Positions 25,168 to 34,966 are shown, counted from the first letter of the stretch. The stretch: 64,000 nt of DNA from Burkholderiales bacterium RIFCSPHIGHO2_01_FULL_63_240 (GCA_001770725.1 MERU01000004.1:1-64000), one strand, 5' to 3'. A program made the numbers and translations. The notes: a model not told the origin generated them from the letters alone.

Positions 25168-26037
25168 ATGTCCGACACCCCTCCTCCTTCGTCGCCCACG
25201 TTCCCGCGCCCGGGCAGCAGCCTGGCCCACGCCCTGCGGCTGACGGCGGCCACGCACCGCCCTGCCCTGGCCTGCTGGCTCAACTGGTGGCACGAGACGG
25301 CCCGCATCCCGCTGGACGTGCACGATGCGGGCGTGGCCGAAACCAAGCTGCGCTGGTGGGTCACCGAACTGCAGGCCACCGAACAGGGCCACCCCAATCA
25401 CCCGCTGATGCGCGAACGCGCGGCGCTGTCGCTGCCGCCTGGCGCGAGCTGGCCGGAGGCGCCGGTGTGGCTGGCCCAGGTCGAAGGCCTGATCCAGCTG
25501 GTGCACCAGAACCGCTGGATGGACGAAGCCCACTTTGTCCACCATGCGCAGCAGACCACCGGCCTGGCTTGCGAGGGGGCGGCACGCCTGCTGGGCGCCG
25601 ACAGCGAACCCGCCCTGCAAGCCGCTCGGCTGCTGGGTTGCGGCCTGCGCATGGGCCACCGCCTGGCCCGCCTCGGGCAGGACGCGCGCGCGGGCTGGGT
25701 CATGGTCGGCATCGACCTGCTGCAGACCCATGACGTGAAGGCCCATCAACTGGTCAAGCCCGTGCCGGGCCAGACCCCGCCAGGATGGACGCCCCTGCTG
25801 GCAGACTTGGCCCAACGGGCGCGACAGCCGCTGCAGGACGCCCTGGCGCAGATCAGGCGCCTGCCTGCCGCACAGGCGCGGGCGCTGCGCCCGCTGGTGC
25901 TGCTCGGCCACCTGGCCCTGATGCAGGTCGATGTCGTGGCCACCGCCGGCGATGCCGTGCTGCACCAGCGCCTGCTGCCCACGCCCTGGCGCAAGGCCTG
26001 GATCGCCCAGCGCGTGGCCTGGGGCTGGTTGCGCTGA
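25168..26037 (+). CDS. Squalene/phytoene synthase-like protein
   Basis: 289 residues from the ATG at 25168; an in-frame ATG at 25105 is possible and neither has a strong ribosome site. The fold signature is seen in AETKLRWWVTEL and the paired helices after it (MGHRLARLGQDARAGWVMVG), as in the trans-isoprenyl head-to-head synthase family. The first aspartate-rich motif (DxxxD), needed for prenyl diphosphate binding in true squalene or phytoene synthases, is not seen, and the protein resembles the NDUFAF6-like branch. A catalytic role is therefore uncertain. It is transcribed divergently from the efflux operon and shares its control region. Confidence 0.7.
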   Translation: MSDTPPPSSPTFPRPGSSLAHALRLTAATHRPALACWLNWWHETARIPLDVHDAGVAETKLRWWVTELQATEQGHPNHPLMRERAALSLPPGASWPEAPVWLAQVEGLIQLVHQNRWMDEAHFVHHAQQTTGLACEGAARLLGADSEPALQAARLLGCGLRMGHRLARLGQDARAGWVMVGIDLLQTHDVKAHQLVKPVPGQTPPGWTPLLADLAQRARQPLQDALAQIRRLPAAQARALRPLVLLGHLALMQVDVVATAGDAVLHQRLLPTPWRKAWIAQRVAWGWLR

Positions 26038-26052
26038 GCCGCTGCGGCCCGA

Positions 26053-27213
26053 TCAGCGGGCGAAAGGCGCCGCCAGCGGCTCGCCCACGAACAGGCTCTG
26101 GCGCGGCCAAGCCACGCTCTTCCAGTAGGCTTCCATGGCCGATGCGCCCTGGGCATAGAACAGCAGCAGCAGTTGCGGATGCGGGAACTTCTGCAGGTGC
26201 GCACAAGGCTCGCTGACGGTGCCATGGCTGGCCGTGGCGCCCGCCTGGATCCAGGACATCACCGTCATCTGACCGTGGGCCTTGTCGAGGATGCCGCCAA
26301 ACGAGGTCAGGTGGTCGGCAAGCGCACCAGGCAGGAAGCGCACGGTCTCCAGGCCATCCACCTGAGCCCGCCCCGTCAGGTAGATCAGGACGCGATCGGC
26401 GTTGCGCAAGGCCTCGGTCTGATCCAGGTGGACCTCAATGCCGAACTCCGACGCAGGCCCTGCCGGCGGGAACAACTGCCGGCGCACGCTGCGCAACGAA
26501 TCCGAGGTGCTCACGAAATGCACATGGGCTGGCGCCCCAGTGCGTTGGCTCAAGGACCCATCGGATTGCACCCCCCTGTTGATCAGGGCCTTGGCCTGCG
26601 CCACGTCCGGTGCGGCCAACAGCATCCCCAGGCGCATGCCGAAGTCACGCATCGGATGAAGGGATGACGAACCGAAATACCGAGACGGTTTGCTGGGCGA
26701 GCAGGTTTTCTCGCACAACGATGGATCAAATCCCAAGGCCAGCGCACCCGTGATGCTGTGGCATTCGACCGCTTGAGGCTGGCGCCAGGCCAGCGCGAGT
26801 CCTTGCGTGCGGGTGCCAAAAAATCCGTCGATCTCCCGACGCAATGCCTGGAACTCCTGCCGATCCAGGGTCGCTTTCACGGGAAGACGCACCCTCAGCA
26901 CCTGCGAAGCCGGGATCTTGCGTGCTCGGATGTAGTACTCGCCGACCTCGACCGAATAGGGGTCGTCCAGGTTGATGACGAGCCCCAGTTCCGCTGCGGT
27001 GATTCGCCCCCAGACGGCAGGTACCGTGATCCACCGACGCCCCCCTGGATTGACGGCCACGCCATCGTCCGACGAGGAGGCGCCCCTGGAGATCGAGGCA
27101 TCGGACGCGCCGGTCTGCGCCTTTGTCGGCAGGGCAGCCAAGACACAAACCAATGAAAGAAGAACAGACGCCATCACGCTGGCGCCAGGCAAAAACGAAC
27201 CGATTCTGTGCAT
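26053..27213 (-). CDS. TIGR03790 family secreted protein
   Basis: 386 residues from the ATG at 27213, giving a typical signal peptide that ends near TKAQT; a GTG at 27261 would put a hydrophilic extension before it. The C-terminal part has the family signature ASHGTVSEPCAHLQKFPHP followed by LLLLFYAQGASAMEAYWKSV and LFVGEPLAAPFAR. The family's function is unknown. As I recall the family description, it occurs only in genomes that also encode exosortase, the enzyme that sorts PEP-CTERM proteins, so this genome probably has that system. It is convergent with the squalene synthase-like gene and divergent from the IclR regulator gene. Confidence 0.85.
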   Translation of the reverse strand: MHRIGSFLPGASVMASVLLSLVCVLAALPTKAQTGASDASISRGASSSDDGVAVNPGGRRWITVPAVWGRITAAELGLVINLDDPYSVEVGEYYIRARKIPASQVLRVRLPVKATLDRQEFQALRREIDGFFGTRTQGLALAWRQPQAVECHSITGALALGFDPSLCEKTCSPSKPSRYFGSSSLHPMRDFGMRLGMLLAAPDVAQAKALINRGVQSDGSLSQRTGAPAHVHFVSTSDSLRSVRRQLFPPAGPASEFGIEVHLDQTEALRNADRVLIYLTGRAQVDGLETVRFLPGALADHLTSFGGILDKAHGQMTVMSWIQAGATASHGTVSEPCAHLQKFPHPQLLLLFYAQGASAMEAYWKSVAWPRQSLFVGEPLAAPFAR

Positions 27214-27336
27214 GGCCGTATCAGATGCCAAAAAAGGCACATGGGAAAAGTGGAACTGCACTCAAGGAACCGCCAGTTTCGCCGATTGATGCTTCATCCC
27301 ACGTCCCAAAAGGCCATTGCGCCGAAGGAAAACCCG

Positions 27337-28092
27337 ATGAGCGATTCCAGACCAGACGGCACGTCCATCCAGGTGCTGGGCAGGATGTTTGCCCTGCTCG
27401 ACACCCTGGCCCACGGCAACGAGGCCATGTCGTTGAAGTCCATCAGCGAGCAGACCAGCCTTCACCCCTCGACAGCCCACCGCATCCTCAACGACCTGGC
27501 CACCGGCGGCCTGGTCGAGCGGTCCGGCCCCGGTGCCTACCGCCTGGGCATCCGACTGGTTGCCCTGGGCAACCTCGTCAAGGCTCGACTGGACGTGCGA
27601 GACCTCGCCGTTCGCCCCATGCAGGAGCTGCACCGCGTCACCGGGCAATCGGTGTCGCTGTTCGTGCGCCACGACGAAGAGGCCCTGTGTGTGGAGCGCA
27701 CCGTCTCCGAGCGCAGCGGCGTGCAGGTCACCCGCGTGATGGGCCTGCGCCTGCCGATCACTGGCTGCGCGGCCGGCAAGGTGTTGCTGCTCAACGAGTC
27801 CGCGCTGGTGCTCAGCGCCTTGAGCCAGACCGCCGGCCTGCGCGCCGAAAGCCTGCAAGCCGAGTTGAGCCAGATCCGCCAGGCGGGCTTGGCCACCGAT
27901 GTGGAACCCGGCGAGCCAGGCTCACAGACGGTGGTGGTGCCGATCCACGATGACCTCGGAGGTGTGGTGGCCAGCCTGGCGCTCAACATCGGTCACGCGC
28001 GCGGCGTACCGCCAGAGTGGCAGGAAGCCCTCAAAGCCTGCGCTCAGCGCATCTCGCTGGCCCTGGGCTGGCAGGACCCCTCGGCGAACTGA
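27337..28092 (+). CDS. IclR-family transcriptional regulator
   Basis: 251 residues from the ATG at 27337, with AAGGAA seven bases upstream; the frame extends upstream but without a ribosome site. The N-terminal winged helix-turn-helix includes SLKSISEQTSLHPSTAHRIL (about 36-55). The C-terminal effector domain has the family pattern RLPITGCAAGKVLLL and the final segment with VVASLALNIGHARG. IclR proteins usually control catabolic genes next to them; here the only close neighbour is the divergent TIGR03790 gene, so the target may be elsewhere. A strong terminator follows. Confidence 0.9.
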   Translation: MSDSRPDGTSIQVLGRMFALLDTLAHGNEAMSLKSISEQTSLHPSTAHRILNDLATGGLVERSGPGAYRLGIRLVALGNLVKARLDVRDLAVRPMQELHRVTGQSVSLFVRHDEEALCVERTVSERSGVQVTRVMGLRLPITGCAAGKVLLLNESALVLSALSQTAGLRAESLQAELSQIRQAGLATDVEPGEPGSQTVVVPIHDDLGGVVASLALNIGHARGVPPEWQEALKACAQRISLALGWQDPSAN

Positions 28093-28117
28093 ACACCAAG
28101 GGCTCACCCCCTCCAGC

Positions 28118-28150
28118 ATGCAACGGGCCCCTCGGGGCCCGTTGCATTTG
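28118..28150 (+). terminator. Terminator after the IclR gene
   Basis: ATGCAACGGGCCC pairs with GGGCCCGTTGCAT, a 13-bp perfect stem with a 4-base loop and a short TTT. It lies between two convergent genes and could serve both the IclR gene and pbpG. Confidence 0.85.
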
Positions 28151-28171
28151 GCTTGCCGCGGTCAGGTCAGA

Positions 28172-29416
28172 TCAGGAAGTGACCTTGGCAGAAGCGTGGG
28201 TGGTCAGTGCGCCCTTCTGCGCGGCGTTCTCAAGCCAGCGGCGCACGCGCTCGGCATCGGCCTGACGCGAGTACTTGCCCGCCGAGTCCAGGAACACCAT
28301 GATGAACTTGCGGCCCGCCATGCTCGCCTGCATGACCAGGCAGCGCCCAGCCTCGACGATGTAGCCGGTCTTTTGCAGTCCGATGTCCCAGGACGGGCTG
28401 CGCACCAGGCTGTTGGTGTTGCGGAACTGCAGTTGGCGGTTGCCCAGGCGCACGGCGTGCTCGGGCGAGACCGACAGCTCGCGGATCAGCGGCTGCTGGT
28501 AGGCCGCCTTGACCAGCGTGGCCAGGTCACGGGCCGTGGCCTGGTTCCCGCTGTTCAGCCCCGTGGGGTCGACGTAGCGGGTGTCGTGCATGCCCAGCAG
28601 GCGTGCCTTGGCGTTCATGGCGCTGACGAATGCCGTCAGGCCGCCCGGGTAGGTGCGCCCCAGGGCGTGGGCGGCTCGGTTCTCGGACGACATCAGGGCC
28701 AGGTGCAGCAACTCGCCCCGGCTGAGGGTCGAGCCCACCGCCAGGCGGGAGCTGCTGTTTTTCTCCGTGTCGACGTCGTCGCTGGTGATGGTGATGGCGT
28801 CGTCCAGCGGCAGGTGCGCTTCGACCACGACCACGGCCGTCATGAGCTTGGTCAGGGACGCGATCGGCAGGACGGCCTCGGGGTTCTTCGACAGCATGAC
28901 TTCGTTGGTGTCCTGGTCCATCACCAGGGCCACGCTGGACTTCAGCTCCAGCGGGTCCTGCGTCTGGTGCAGGCCGTAGAGCTGACCGAAAGAGGCCCCC
29001 TTGGCACCCGAAGCCGCGACCAGGCTGGCCGTCGGGCGCGACAGCGCGTTGGGCGAGCTCACGGCGATGCGGGAGAAGGCGGGAACGTTCTCGGCGCGGG
29101 TCACACGGGCCGGCTGCACACGCGCCACGGAGGCCGTGCGCGATTTGACCGAGGAACGCGCGGCCACGGCACGGGAAGCGCTGGCGCGCGAGGCCGTCAC
29201 CTTGCGTTTGCGACTCTGGCTGGACGAGCGCTCGCTGGCCTGCTTGCGGGGCGTGGCCTTGGCCACTTTGGTGGACTTGGCCTTCTTGGCGGTCTGGGCC
29301 TTGGGCTCACGCGGGGTCGACTTGGCCTCGGCCAGCTTGGGCTGAGAAAACATGGCCACACAGGCCATCAATGCCATCAACACCCAGTGGGATGCCTTCA
29401 ATTTTCTGTCCACCAC
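28172..29416 (-). CDS. pbpG: D-alanyl-D-alanine endopeptidase, PBP7 type
   Basis: 414 residues from GTG at 29416, which has AAAGGG seven bases upstream; the frame opens 23 codons earlier inside an inverted repeat and that part is unlikely to be translated. The catalytic signatures of S11 serine peptidases are complete: SxxK in ASLTK (S187, K190), SxN in SSEN (S244-N246) and KTG (349-351). After the signal peptide (ends near AEAK) there is a region of about 80 residues rich in Lys, Arg, Ser and Ala that is not part of the usual enzyme. The protein acts on peptidoglycan cross-links in the periplasm. Confidence 0.9.
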   Translation of the reverse strand: MVDRKLKASHWVLMALMACVAMFSQPKLAEAKSTPREPKAQTAKKAKSTKVAKATPRKQASERSSSQSRKRKVTASRASASRAVAARSSVKSRTASVARVQPARVTRAENVPAFSRIAVSSPNALSRPTASLVAASGAKGASFGQLYGLHQTQDPLELKSSVALVMDQDTNEVMLSKNPEAVLPIASLTKLMTAVVVVEAHLPLDDAITITSDDVDTEKNSSSRLAVGSTLSRGELLHLALMSSENRAAHALGRTYPGGLTAFVSAMNAKARLLGMHDTRYVDPTGLNSGNQATARDLATLVKAAYQQPLIRELSVSPEHAVRLGNRQLQFRNTNSLVRSPSWDIGLQKTGYIVEAGRCLVMQASMAGRKFIMVFLDSAGKYSRQADAERVRRWLENAAQKGALTTHASAKVTS

Positions 29417-29453
29417 GTTACAGCCCTTTCGTCCACACAGGGAGTGTAATGAA

Positions 29454-29486
29454 AATGACGCGTAAATCAAGGACTTACGCGTCATT
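29454..29486 (-). terminator. Inverted repeat after leuA, probable terminator
   Basis: AATGACGCGTAA pairs with TTACGCGTCATT around a 9-base loop, a perfect 12-bp stem; on the minus strand it is followed by TTCATT after the stem's own TT. It lies 41 bases after the leuA stop and 38 bases before the pbpG start, so it could end leuA transcription or act as an operator for pbpG. Confidence 0.55.
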
Positions 29487-29527
29487 CATCAAGCGGCCTG
29501 GAGCATCAGGCCATCGGTGCGAGGGTT

Positions 29528-31069
29528 TTACCCCTGCGCGGCCACCCTTTCGGCCTTGCTGTGCAGCTTGTTGAGGGCTGCCAGGTAGGCTTTGGCGGAC
29601 GCCACGACGATGTCCGGGTCGGCTCCGACCCCGTTGACGACGCGACCACCGTGTTGCAAACGGACCGTCACCTCACCTTGAGATTCTGTGCTCCCTGACG
29701 TGATGGCATTGACGGAGTACAGGAGGATTTCCGCGCCACTTTTCACGACAGCCTCGATGGCCTTGACGCTGGCATCGACCGGGCCGTTGCCATCGGACTC
29801 GCTGCGGTGCTCTTCACCACCGGCGGCGAACACCACGCTGGCATGCGGGCGCTCGCCCATTTCCGACTGCTGCGACAGCGCGACCAGGCGGTAGTGCTCC
29901 TGCTCGCTGGTGACGCTTTCGTCGCCCACCAGGGCGATGATGTCCTCGTCGAAGATCTCGCTCTTGCGATCGGCCAGTTCCTTGAACTTGGCAAACGCCG
30001 CGTTGATCTCTGCTTCGGAGTCCAGCTCGATGCCCAGCTCCTGCAGGCGCTGCTTGAAGGCGTTGCGGCCCGAGAGCTTGCCCAGCACGATCTTGTTGGC
30101 CGACAGGCCGACGTCCTCGGCGCGCATGATCTCGTAGGTGTCGCGGGCCTTGAGCACACCGTCCTGGTGGATGCCGGAGGCGTGCGCGAAGGCATTGGCG
30201 CCCACCACGGCCTTGTTGGGCTGCACGACAAAACCGGTGGTCTGCGAGACCAGGCGCGAGGCCGGCATGATCTGGCGGGTGTCGACGCCCACGTCCAAGC
30301 CAAAGTAATCACGGCGGGTCTTGATCGCCATGACGATTTCTTCCATGGCGCAGTTGCCGGCGCGCTCGCCCAGACCGTTGATGGTGCACTCGACCTGGCG
30401 AGCGCCGCCGATCTTCACGCCGGCCAGCGAGTTGGCCACGGCCATGCCCAGGTCGTTGTGGCAGTGCACCGACCAGATGGCCTTGTCGGAGTTGGGCACC
30501 TTGGCGCGCAGCTCGCGGATGAAGTTGCCGTAGAGCTCGGGGATGGCGTAGCCGACCGTGTCGGGGATGTTGATGGTGGTCGCGCCCTCGGCGATCACGG
30601 CCTCGCAGACGCGGGCCAGGAAGTCGATCTCGGAGCGGTAGCCGTCTTCGGCCGAGAACTCGACGTCGGACGTCAGGTTGCGGGCAAAGCGCACCGAGTT
30701 GCGGGCCTGCTCGAGCACCTGCTCGGGCGACATCCGCAGCTTCTTTTCCATGTGCAGCGGGCTGGTCGCGATGAAGGTGTGGATGCGCCAGGCGTTGGCG
30801 CCCTTCAGGGCTTCGGCGGCGCGGCTGATGTCGCGGTCGTTGGCGCGGGCCAGCGAGCAGACGACGGAGTCCTTGATGACGTCTGCGATGGCCTTGATGG
30901 CCTCGAAGTCACCGTTGGACGACGCGGCGAAGCCCGCCTCCATCACGTCCACCTTCATGCGCTCGAGCTGGCGAGCGATGCGCAGCTTCTCTTCGCGGGT
31001 CATGGAGGCGCCGGGCGACTGCTCGCCATCGCGCAAGGTGGTGTCGAAAATGATCAGCTTGTCGGTCAT
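29528..31069 (-). CDS. leuA: 2-isopropylmalate synthase
   Basis: 513 residues from the ATG at 31069 (AGGAG six bases upstream). First committed step of leucine synthesis: condenses acetyl-CoA with 2-oxoisovalerate. The N-terminal catalytic barrel has the signature [12 protein letters not shown] (about 11-22) and the second one, [18 protein letters not shown], with the metal-binding histidines. The C-terminal regulatory domain (about 390-513), which binds leucine for feedback control, is present. It follows pssA by 72 bases. Full normal length. Confidence 0.96.
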   Translation of the reverse strand: MTDKLIIFDTTLRDGEQSPGASMTREEKLRIARQLERMKVDVMEAGFAASSNGDFEAIKAIADVIKDSVVCSLARANDRDISRAAEALKGANAWRIHTFIATSPLHMEKKLRMSPEQVLEQARNSVRFARNLTSDVEFSAEDGYRSEIDFLARVCEAVIAEGATTINIPDTVGYAIPELYGNFIRELRAKVPNSDKAIWSVHCHNDLGMAVANSLAGVKIGGARQVECTINGLGERAGNCAMEEIVMAIKTRRDYFGLDVGVDTRQIMPASRLVSQTTGFVVQPNKAVVGANAFAHASGIHQDGVLKARDTYEIMRAEDVGLSANKIVLGKLSGRNAFKQRLQELGIELDSEAEINAAFAKFKELADRKSEIFDEDIIALVGDESVTSEQEHYRLVALSQQSEMGERPHASVVFAAGGEEHRSESDGNGPVDASVKAIEAVVKSGAEILLYSVNAITSGSTESQGEVTVRLQHGGRVVNGVGADPDIVVASAKAYLAALNKLHSKAERVAAQG

Positions 31070-31141
31070 GGGGGTCTCCTCGCCCGGTGGTGGGGCAAGC
31101 GGTGACGCCATCGGCGCCCCGATATCGTTCAGCAAACCAGG

Positions 31142-31990
31142 TCAGCGGTGCAGGCCGGCCTCTTCGGGCTCGTCGGTGGAGGTGGAGATCACGCTCACGC
31201 GCTTGCCCTGGCTGAGCTTCCACGCGTACACACCGTAGCCGGACAGGCCATACACCACGAAGACGCCGAACAGCACGATCGGCGGGTGGATGGTGATCAC
31301 GGCGATGCCCAGCGCGATCGCGACGATCACGATGAAGGGCACGGTCTTGCGGAAGTTGACGTCCTTGAAGCTGTAGAACGGGATGTTGGTGACCATGGTC
31401 AGCCCCGCGTACAGCGTGAAGGCAAACGCCATCCAGGTCAGCCAGGCGGCGTCCTGGGGCACGTAGCCGGCGTCGGTCACGACCCAGATCAGGCCGACAA
31501 CGAGGGCCGCAGCAGCCGGGCTGGGCAGGCCCTGGAAGAAACGCTTGTCCACCACCGCGATGTTGGTGTTGAAGCGCGCCAGGCGCAGCGCAGCGCACGA
31601 GCAATACACGAAGGCGGCGATCCAGCCCCACTTGCCCATGCCCTTGAGCGCCCACTCGTAGACGATCAACGCTGGCGCAGCGCCGAAGGACACCATGTCC
31701 GAGAGGCTGTCCATCTGCTCGCCGAACGCGCTCTGCGTATTGGTCATGCGCGCGACGCGGCCGTCCAGGCTGTCGAGCACCATGGCGCAGAAGATGCCGA
31801 CGGCCGCCTGGTCGAAGCGGTCGTTCATGGCCATGACGATGGCGTAGAACCCGCCGAACAGAGCGGCCAGGGTGAACAGGTTGGGCAGGATGTAGATGCC
31901 CTTGCGGCGCGGGCGCAGAGGCTCGGCCGGCGCTTCCGAGGAAGCGTCGACGGATTCGTCGGCGCCAGGTTGCTGATCAGGGAGGTTCAT
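31142..31990 (-). CDS. pssA: CDP-diacylglycerol--serine O-phosphatidyltransferase
   Basis: 282 residues, inner membrane, several hydrophobic helices. The CDP-alcohol phosphotransferase motif is complete: D73, D76-G77, A80-R81, G90, D94 and D98 in the order required by the family. It makes phosphatidylserine, which the product of the preceding psd gene decarboxylates to phosphatidylethanolamine. Its ATG overlaps the psd stop as ATGA. A 30-residue acidic, Pro-rich N-terminus precedes the first helix. Confidence 0.95.
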   Translation of the reverse strand: MNLPDQQPGADESVDASSEAPAEPLRPRRKGIYILPNLFTLAALFGGFYAIVMAMNDRFDQAAVGIFCAMVLDSLDGRVARMTNTQSAFGEQMDSLSDMVSFGAAPALIVYEWALKGMGKWGWIAAFVYCSCAALRLARFNTNIAVVDKRFFQGLPSPAAAALVVGLIWVVTDAGYVPQDAAWLTWMAFAFTLYAGLTMVTNIPFYSFKDVNFRKTVPFIVIVAIALGIAVITIHPPIVLFGVFVVYGLSGYGVYAWKLSQGKRVSVISTSTDEPEEAGLHR

Positions 31991-32634
31991 GCGGACACCA
32001 GGGTCGCCAGGACGGTGGTGGTGGCGGACACGCGCTCGCCCGGGGCGACCTTGGGCACGGCGTGCGGCGGCAGGTAGATGTCCACGCGCGAGCCGAAACG
32101 GATCAGGCCATAGCGCTGGCCGCGCGTGAGCGTGTCACCGGGCTTGACGTGACAGAGGATGCGGCGGGCAATCAGGCCAGCCACCTGCACCAGGGTCACC
32201 AATTGGCCGTTGGACTCGATCACCACGGCGTTGCGCTCGTTGCGCGGCGAGGCGGTGTCCAGGTCGGTGTTGATGGTGGCGCCCGGGAAGTACTTGACGT
32301 CGCGGATCACGCCATCGACGCTGGCGCGGTTGGCGTGGGTGTCGAAGACGTTCATGAACACGCTGATGCGCAGGGCTTCGCGGTCGGCGTAGGGGTCGCG
32401 GGCCTTTTCGATGCGCACGACACGACCGTCGGCAGGCGAGAGCACGGCGCCAGCCTGGCTGGGCACAGCGCGCGGGGCGTCGCGCCAGCTCAGCAGCAGC
32501 CAGGCGGCAGACAGGGCGAGCGCCAGCAAGCCCCAGGCGTCGCTGACCAGGAAGGCCAGGAGCACGGCGGCCAGCAGCAGGCCCAGGGTGAGCGGGCGAT
32601 GGGTCCGGGTGAACAACTGCAGGATGGACATCAT
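31987..32634 (-). CDS. psd: Phosphatidylserine decarboxylase, short type
   Basis: 215 residues, the short PSD-A form. Two N-terminal membrane helices (about 15-50) are followed by the catalytic fold with [12 protein letters not shown]. The self-cleavage site is RFGS, with processing expected between G181 and S182 to give the pyruvoyl cofactor. It converts phosphatidylserine to phosphatidylethanolamine. Its ATG overlaps the stop of the mechanosensitive channel gene, and its stop overlaps the start of pssA, so three membrane genes are translationally coupled. Confidence 0.95.
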   Translation of the reverse strand: MMSILQLFTRTHRPLTLGLLLAAVLLAFLVSDAWGLLALALSAAWLLLSWRDAPRAVPSQAGAVLSPADGRVVRIEKARDPYADREALRISVFMNVFDTHANRASVDGVIRDVKYFPGATINTDLDTASPRNERNAVVIESNGQLVTLVQVAGLIARRILCHVKPGDTLTRGQRYGLIRFGSRVDIYLPPHAVPKVAPGERVSATTTVLATLVSA

Positions 32635-34019
32635 GGTGCGGGCGAGGATACCACCCCGGCCGCCGCCGGCGCAGGGGCGGCCACCACCGGGCGAAGCACC
32701 CGCTGGGGGAAGGGAATTTCCACCCCCAGGCGGTCGAGTTCGGCCAGCAAAGCGAGGTTGACGGCGGAACGGGCCCCCAACTGGCCGGCCTCCGGGTCCA
32801 TGATCCAGAACGACACCGTCAGCTCCAGGCCGTCGGCGGCGAACTGGGTCAACAGCACCGAAGGCGCCGGGTCCTGGATCACCCGGGGCACCTTCGCGAC
32901 CACGGCCTGCAGTTGCGGCATGAGCGATGGCAGGTCGGTCCCATAGGCCACCTGCACCACGGTCGACATGGACACACGCCGGTCGGCCAGCGAGGCGTTC
33001 TCGACCCGCTGGGTGATGAGCACCTCGTTGGGCACGATGGATTCACGTCCGTTGGAGGCCCGGATGACCGTGAAGCGGGTGTTGATGTCGGTGATCACGC
33101 CCTCGAAGTTGTCCACGCGCACCAGGTCGCCGATGCGCAGGCTGCGCTCGGCCAGGATCACGAAGCCGCTGACGTAGTTGGCGGCCAGCTTCTGCAGGCC
33201 CATGCCCACGCCCACGCCCAGCGCCCCGCCGAACACCGACAGCGCCGTCAGGTCGATGCCCACGGCCGACAGCGCCAGCATCAGGCCCACGACCAGCAGC
33301 AAGGCCCGCAGGATGTTGGCCGCCATCTTGCGCAGCGAGAGGTTGTCGGTCGCACCGCGCAGCAGGCGCGATTCCAGCGCGGACGAGAGCGACAGCGACA
33401 GGATCATCACCAGCACTGCGCTCAGCGTGCCCTCGATCAGGTTGCGCAGGCTGACTTTGCTGGAGCCGATCTTCCAGGTGATTTCGTCGAGTTCGTCGAG
33501 GACGATGGGCAGCACACCGGTGATCCACAGCACCGTGGCCAGCCAGGCGCCCCAGGACACCGTGCGCTCGACCACCTTCACGGCGCTCGACGCGGGGAAC
33601 GCCGCGCCCAGCACCTTCACGGTCAGCCGGATGACCGCCAGCGACGACAGCACGGGGATGGCGAGGCGGAACACGGCCAAAGGGATCGTGTCCTGCAGGA
33701 CCCGGCGGGCGATCAGGGCCAGCACCAGCGCCAGCACCGGAAACAGGATGCCGTCGATGACGTGGTAGCCGAACCAGATAGAGCGCGGGTCGGGCTGCTT
33801 GCCCCGCAGGAAGCGGATGAGCAGCCAGGCCAGGCCCAGGCAACCGAGCACCACCGCCAGCTCGATGAGCGCGGTTGGCTGTTGCAGGCGGGTCAGCAAT
33901 TGCTCCAGCTCGGCGGCGGTCAGGGGGCGCGTGTGGGTGCTCGCAAAGCCCGCCGAGGCGGCGTCCGAAGCAGGCCCGAGGGGCGAAGCGAACGAAGAAA
34001 GGGAAGCAAGGAACGTCAC
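32631..34019 (-). CDS. MscS-family mechanosensitive ion channel
   Basis: 462 residues from GTG at 34019, 11 bases after the stop of the histone-deacetylase-like gene; the ribosome site is poor and the exact start is uncertain, because the open frame runs on through that gene in the wrong frame. About five to six membrane helices are followed by the pore helix [20 protein letters not shown] and the MscS beta domain with [19 protein letters not shown]. The channel opens on membrane tension and releases solutes during osmotic downshift. It is coupled to psd by an ATGA overlap. Confidence 0.9.
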   Translation of the reverse strand: MTFLASLSSFASPLGPASDAASAGFASTHTRPLTAAELEQLLTRLQQPTALIELAVVLGCLGLAWLLIRFLRGKQPDPRSIWFGYHVIDGILFPVLALVLALIARRVLQDTIPLAVFRLAIPVLSSLAVIRLTVKVLGAAFPASSAVKVVERTVSWGAWLATVLWITGVLPIVLDELDEITWKIGSSKVSLRNLIEGTLSAVLVMILSLSLSSALESRLLRGATDNLSLRKMAANILRALLLVVGLMLALSAVGIDLTALSVFGGALGVGVGMGLQKLAANYVSGFVILAERSLRIGDLVRVDNFEGVITDINTRFTVIRASNGRESIVPNEVLITQRVENASLADRRVSMSTVVQVAYGTDLPSLMPQLQAVVAKVPRVIQDPAPSVLLTQFAADGLELTVSFWIMDPEAGQLGARSAVNLALLAELDRLGVEIPFPQRVLRPVVAAPAPAAAGVVSSPAP

Positions 34020-34030
34020 GGGGGTCGGAA

Positions 34031-34966
34031 TCAGTATTCGATCAGGGTGCGGACATGCGCCGCGACGCTGCGCGCCAGGGCGCTGAGGTTGTAGCCACCT
34101 TCCAGACAGGAAACGATGCGGCCCTTGGCGTGCACACGGGCGATGTCCATGACGCGCTGGGTGATCCAGGCGTAATCGGCCTCGACCAGGCCCAGGCCGC
34201 CCATGTCGTCTTCGCGGTGGGCGTCGAAGCCCGCCGAGATGAAGATCATCTCCGGCTTGAAGTCTTCCAGGCGGTAGAGCCAGTAGCTCTCGATGACATC
34301 GCGGATGACCCGCCCGTCGCTGCGCGCCGGCACCGGCACGTTGACCATGTTGCCGGCCCGGCTCTCGGCGCCGCTGTAGGGGTAGAACGGGTGCTGGAAC
34401 AGGCCGACCATGAGCACGCGGTCGTCGTTGGCCAGGATGTCTTCCGTGCCATTGCCATGGTGCACGTCGAAGTCGACCACGGCCACCCGCTGCAGGCCGC
34501 GCACATCCAGGGCATGGCGGGCCGCCACGGCCACGTTGTTGAAGAAGCAAAAGCCCATGGTCTGGTCGTGCGTGGCGTGGTGACCTGGCGGGCGCACGGC
34601 ACAAAACGCGTTCGCCAGCTTGCCGTCGAGGACCGCGTCGGTGGCGGCCACGGCGGCACCCGCGGCGCGCCAGGCGGCCGAGCGGGTGCCCGGGCAGGCC
34701 CAGGTGTCGGGGTCGAGCGCACGGGTGTCGCCCGTGGCTTCGAGCTGCTGCAGGAAGTCGTCGAGCGTGAGCACGTAGTTCAGGTCGTGTGCCAGGGCCA
34801 GGTCCTGGTTGGACGCCATGGGCACGTCCTGGGGCAGCATGAGCATGTCCAGGCCCACGGCACGCAGGTGGTCGTCGATGGCGTGAAGCCGGGCCGGGCA
34901 CTCCGGATGCCCCTTGCCCATGTCATGGGCCAGGCAGTCCGGGTGGGAGAAATAGCCGGTGGTCAT
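34031..34966 (-). CDS. Histone-deacetylase-like amidohydrolase (acetylpolyamine/acetoin-utilization class)
   Basis: 311 residues. All class signatures are present: RPPGHHA (H129, H130), GFCFFNNVAVAA, DFDVHHGNGTED (zinc ligands D167 and H169), SAGFDAH (third ligand D248) and EGGYN near the end. Bacterial members remove acetyl groups from polyamines or proteins; the substrate here is not known. It heads the run mscS, psd, pssA and leuA on the minus strand and is divergent from the moxR-type gene across 48 bases. Confidence 0.9.
   Translation of the reverse strand: MTTGYFSHPDCLAHDMGKGHPECPARLHAIDDHLRAVGLDMLMLPQDVPMASNQDLALAHDLNYVLTLDDFLQQLEATGDTRALDPDTWACPGTRSAAWRAAGAAVAATDAVLDGKLANAFCAVRPPGHHATHDQTMGFCFFNNVAVAARHALDVRGLQRVAVVDFDVHHGNGTEDILANDDRVLMVGLFQHPFYPYSGAESRAGNMVNVPVPARSDGRVIRDVIESYWLYRLEDFKPEMIFISAGFDAHREDDMGGLGLVEADYAWITQRVMDIARVHAKGRIVSCLEGGYNLSALARSVAAHVRTLIEY

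Noticed and set aside
34020-34901. Long N-terminal extension of the MscS channel
   Set aside because: It is the histone-deacetylase-like gene read in another frame; the peptide is Arg/Pro/Gly-rich and has no homology-like pattern.
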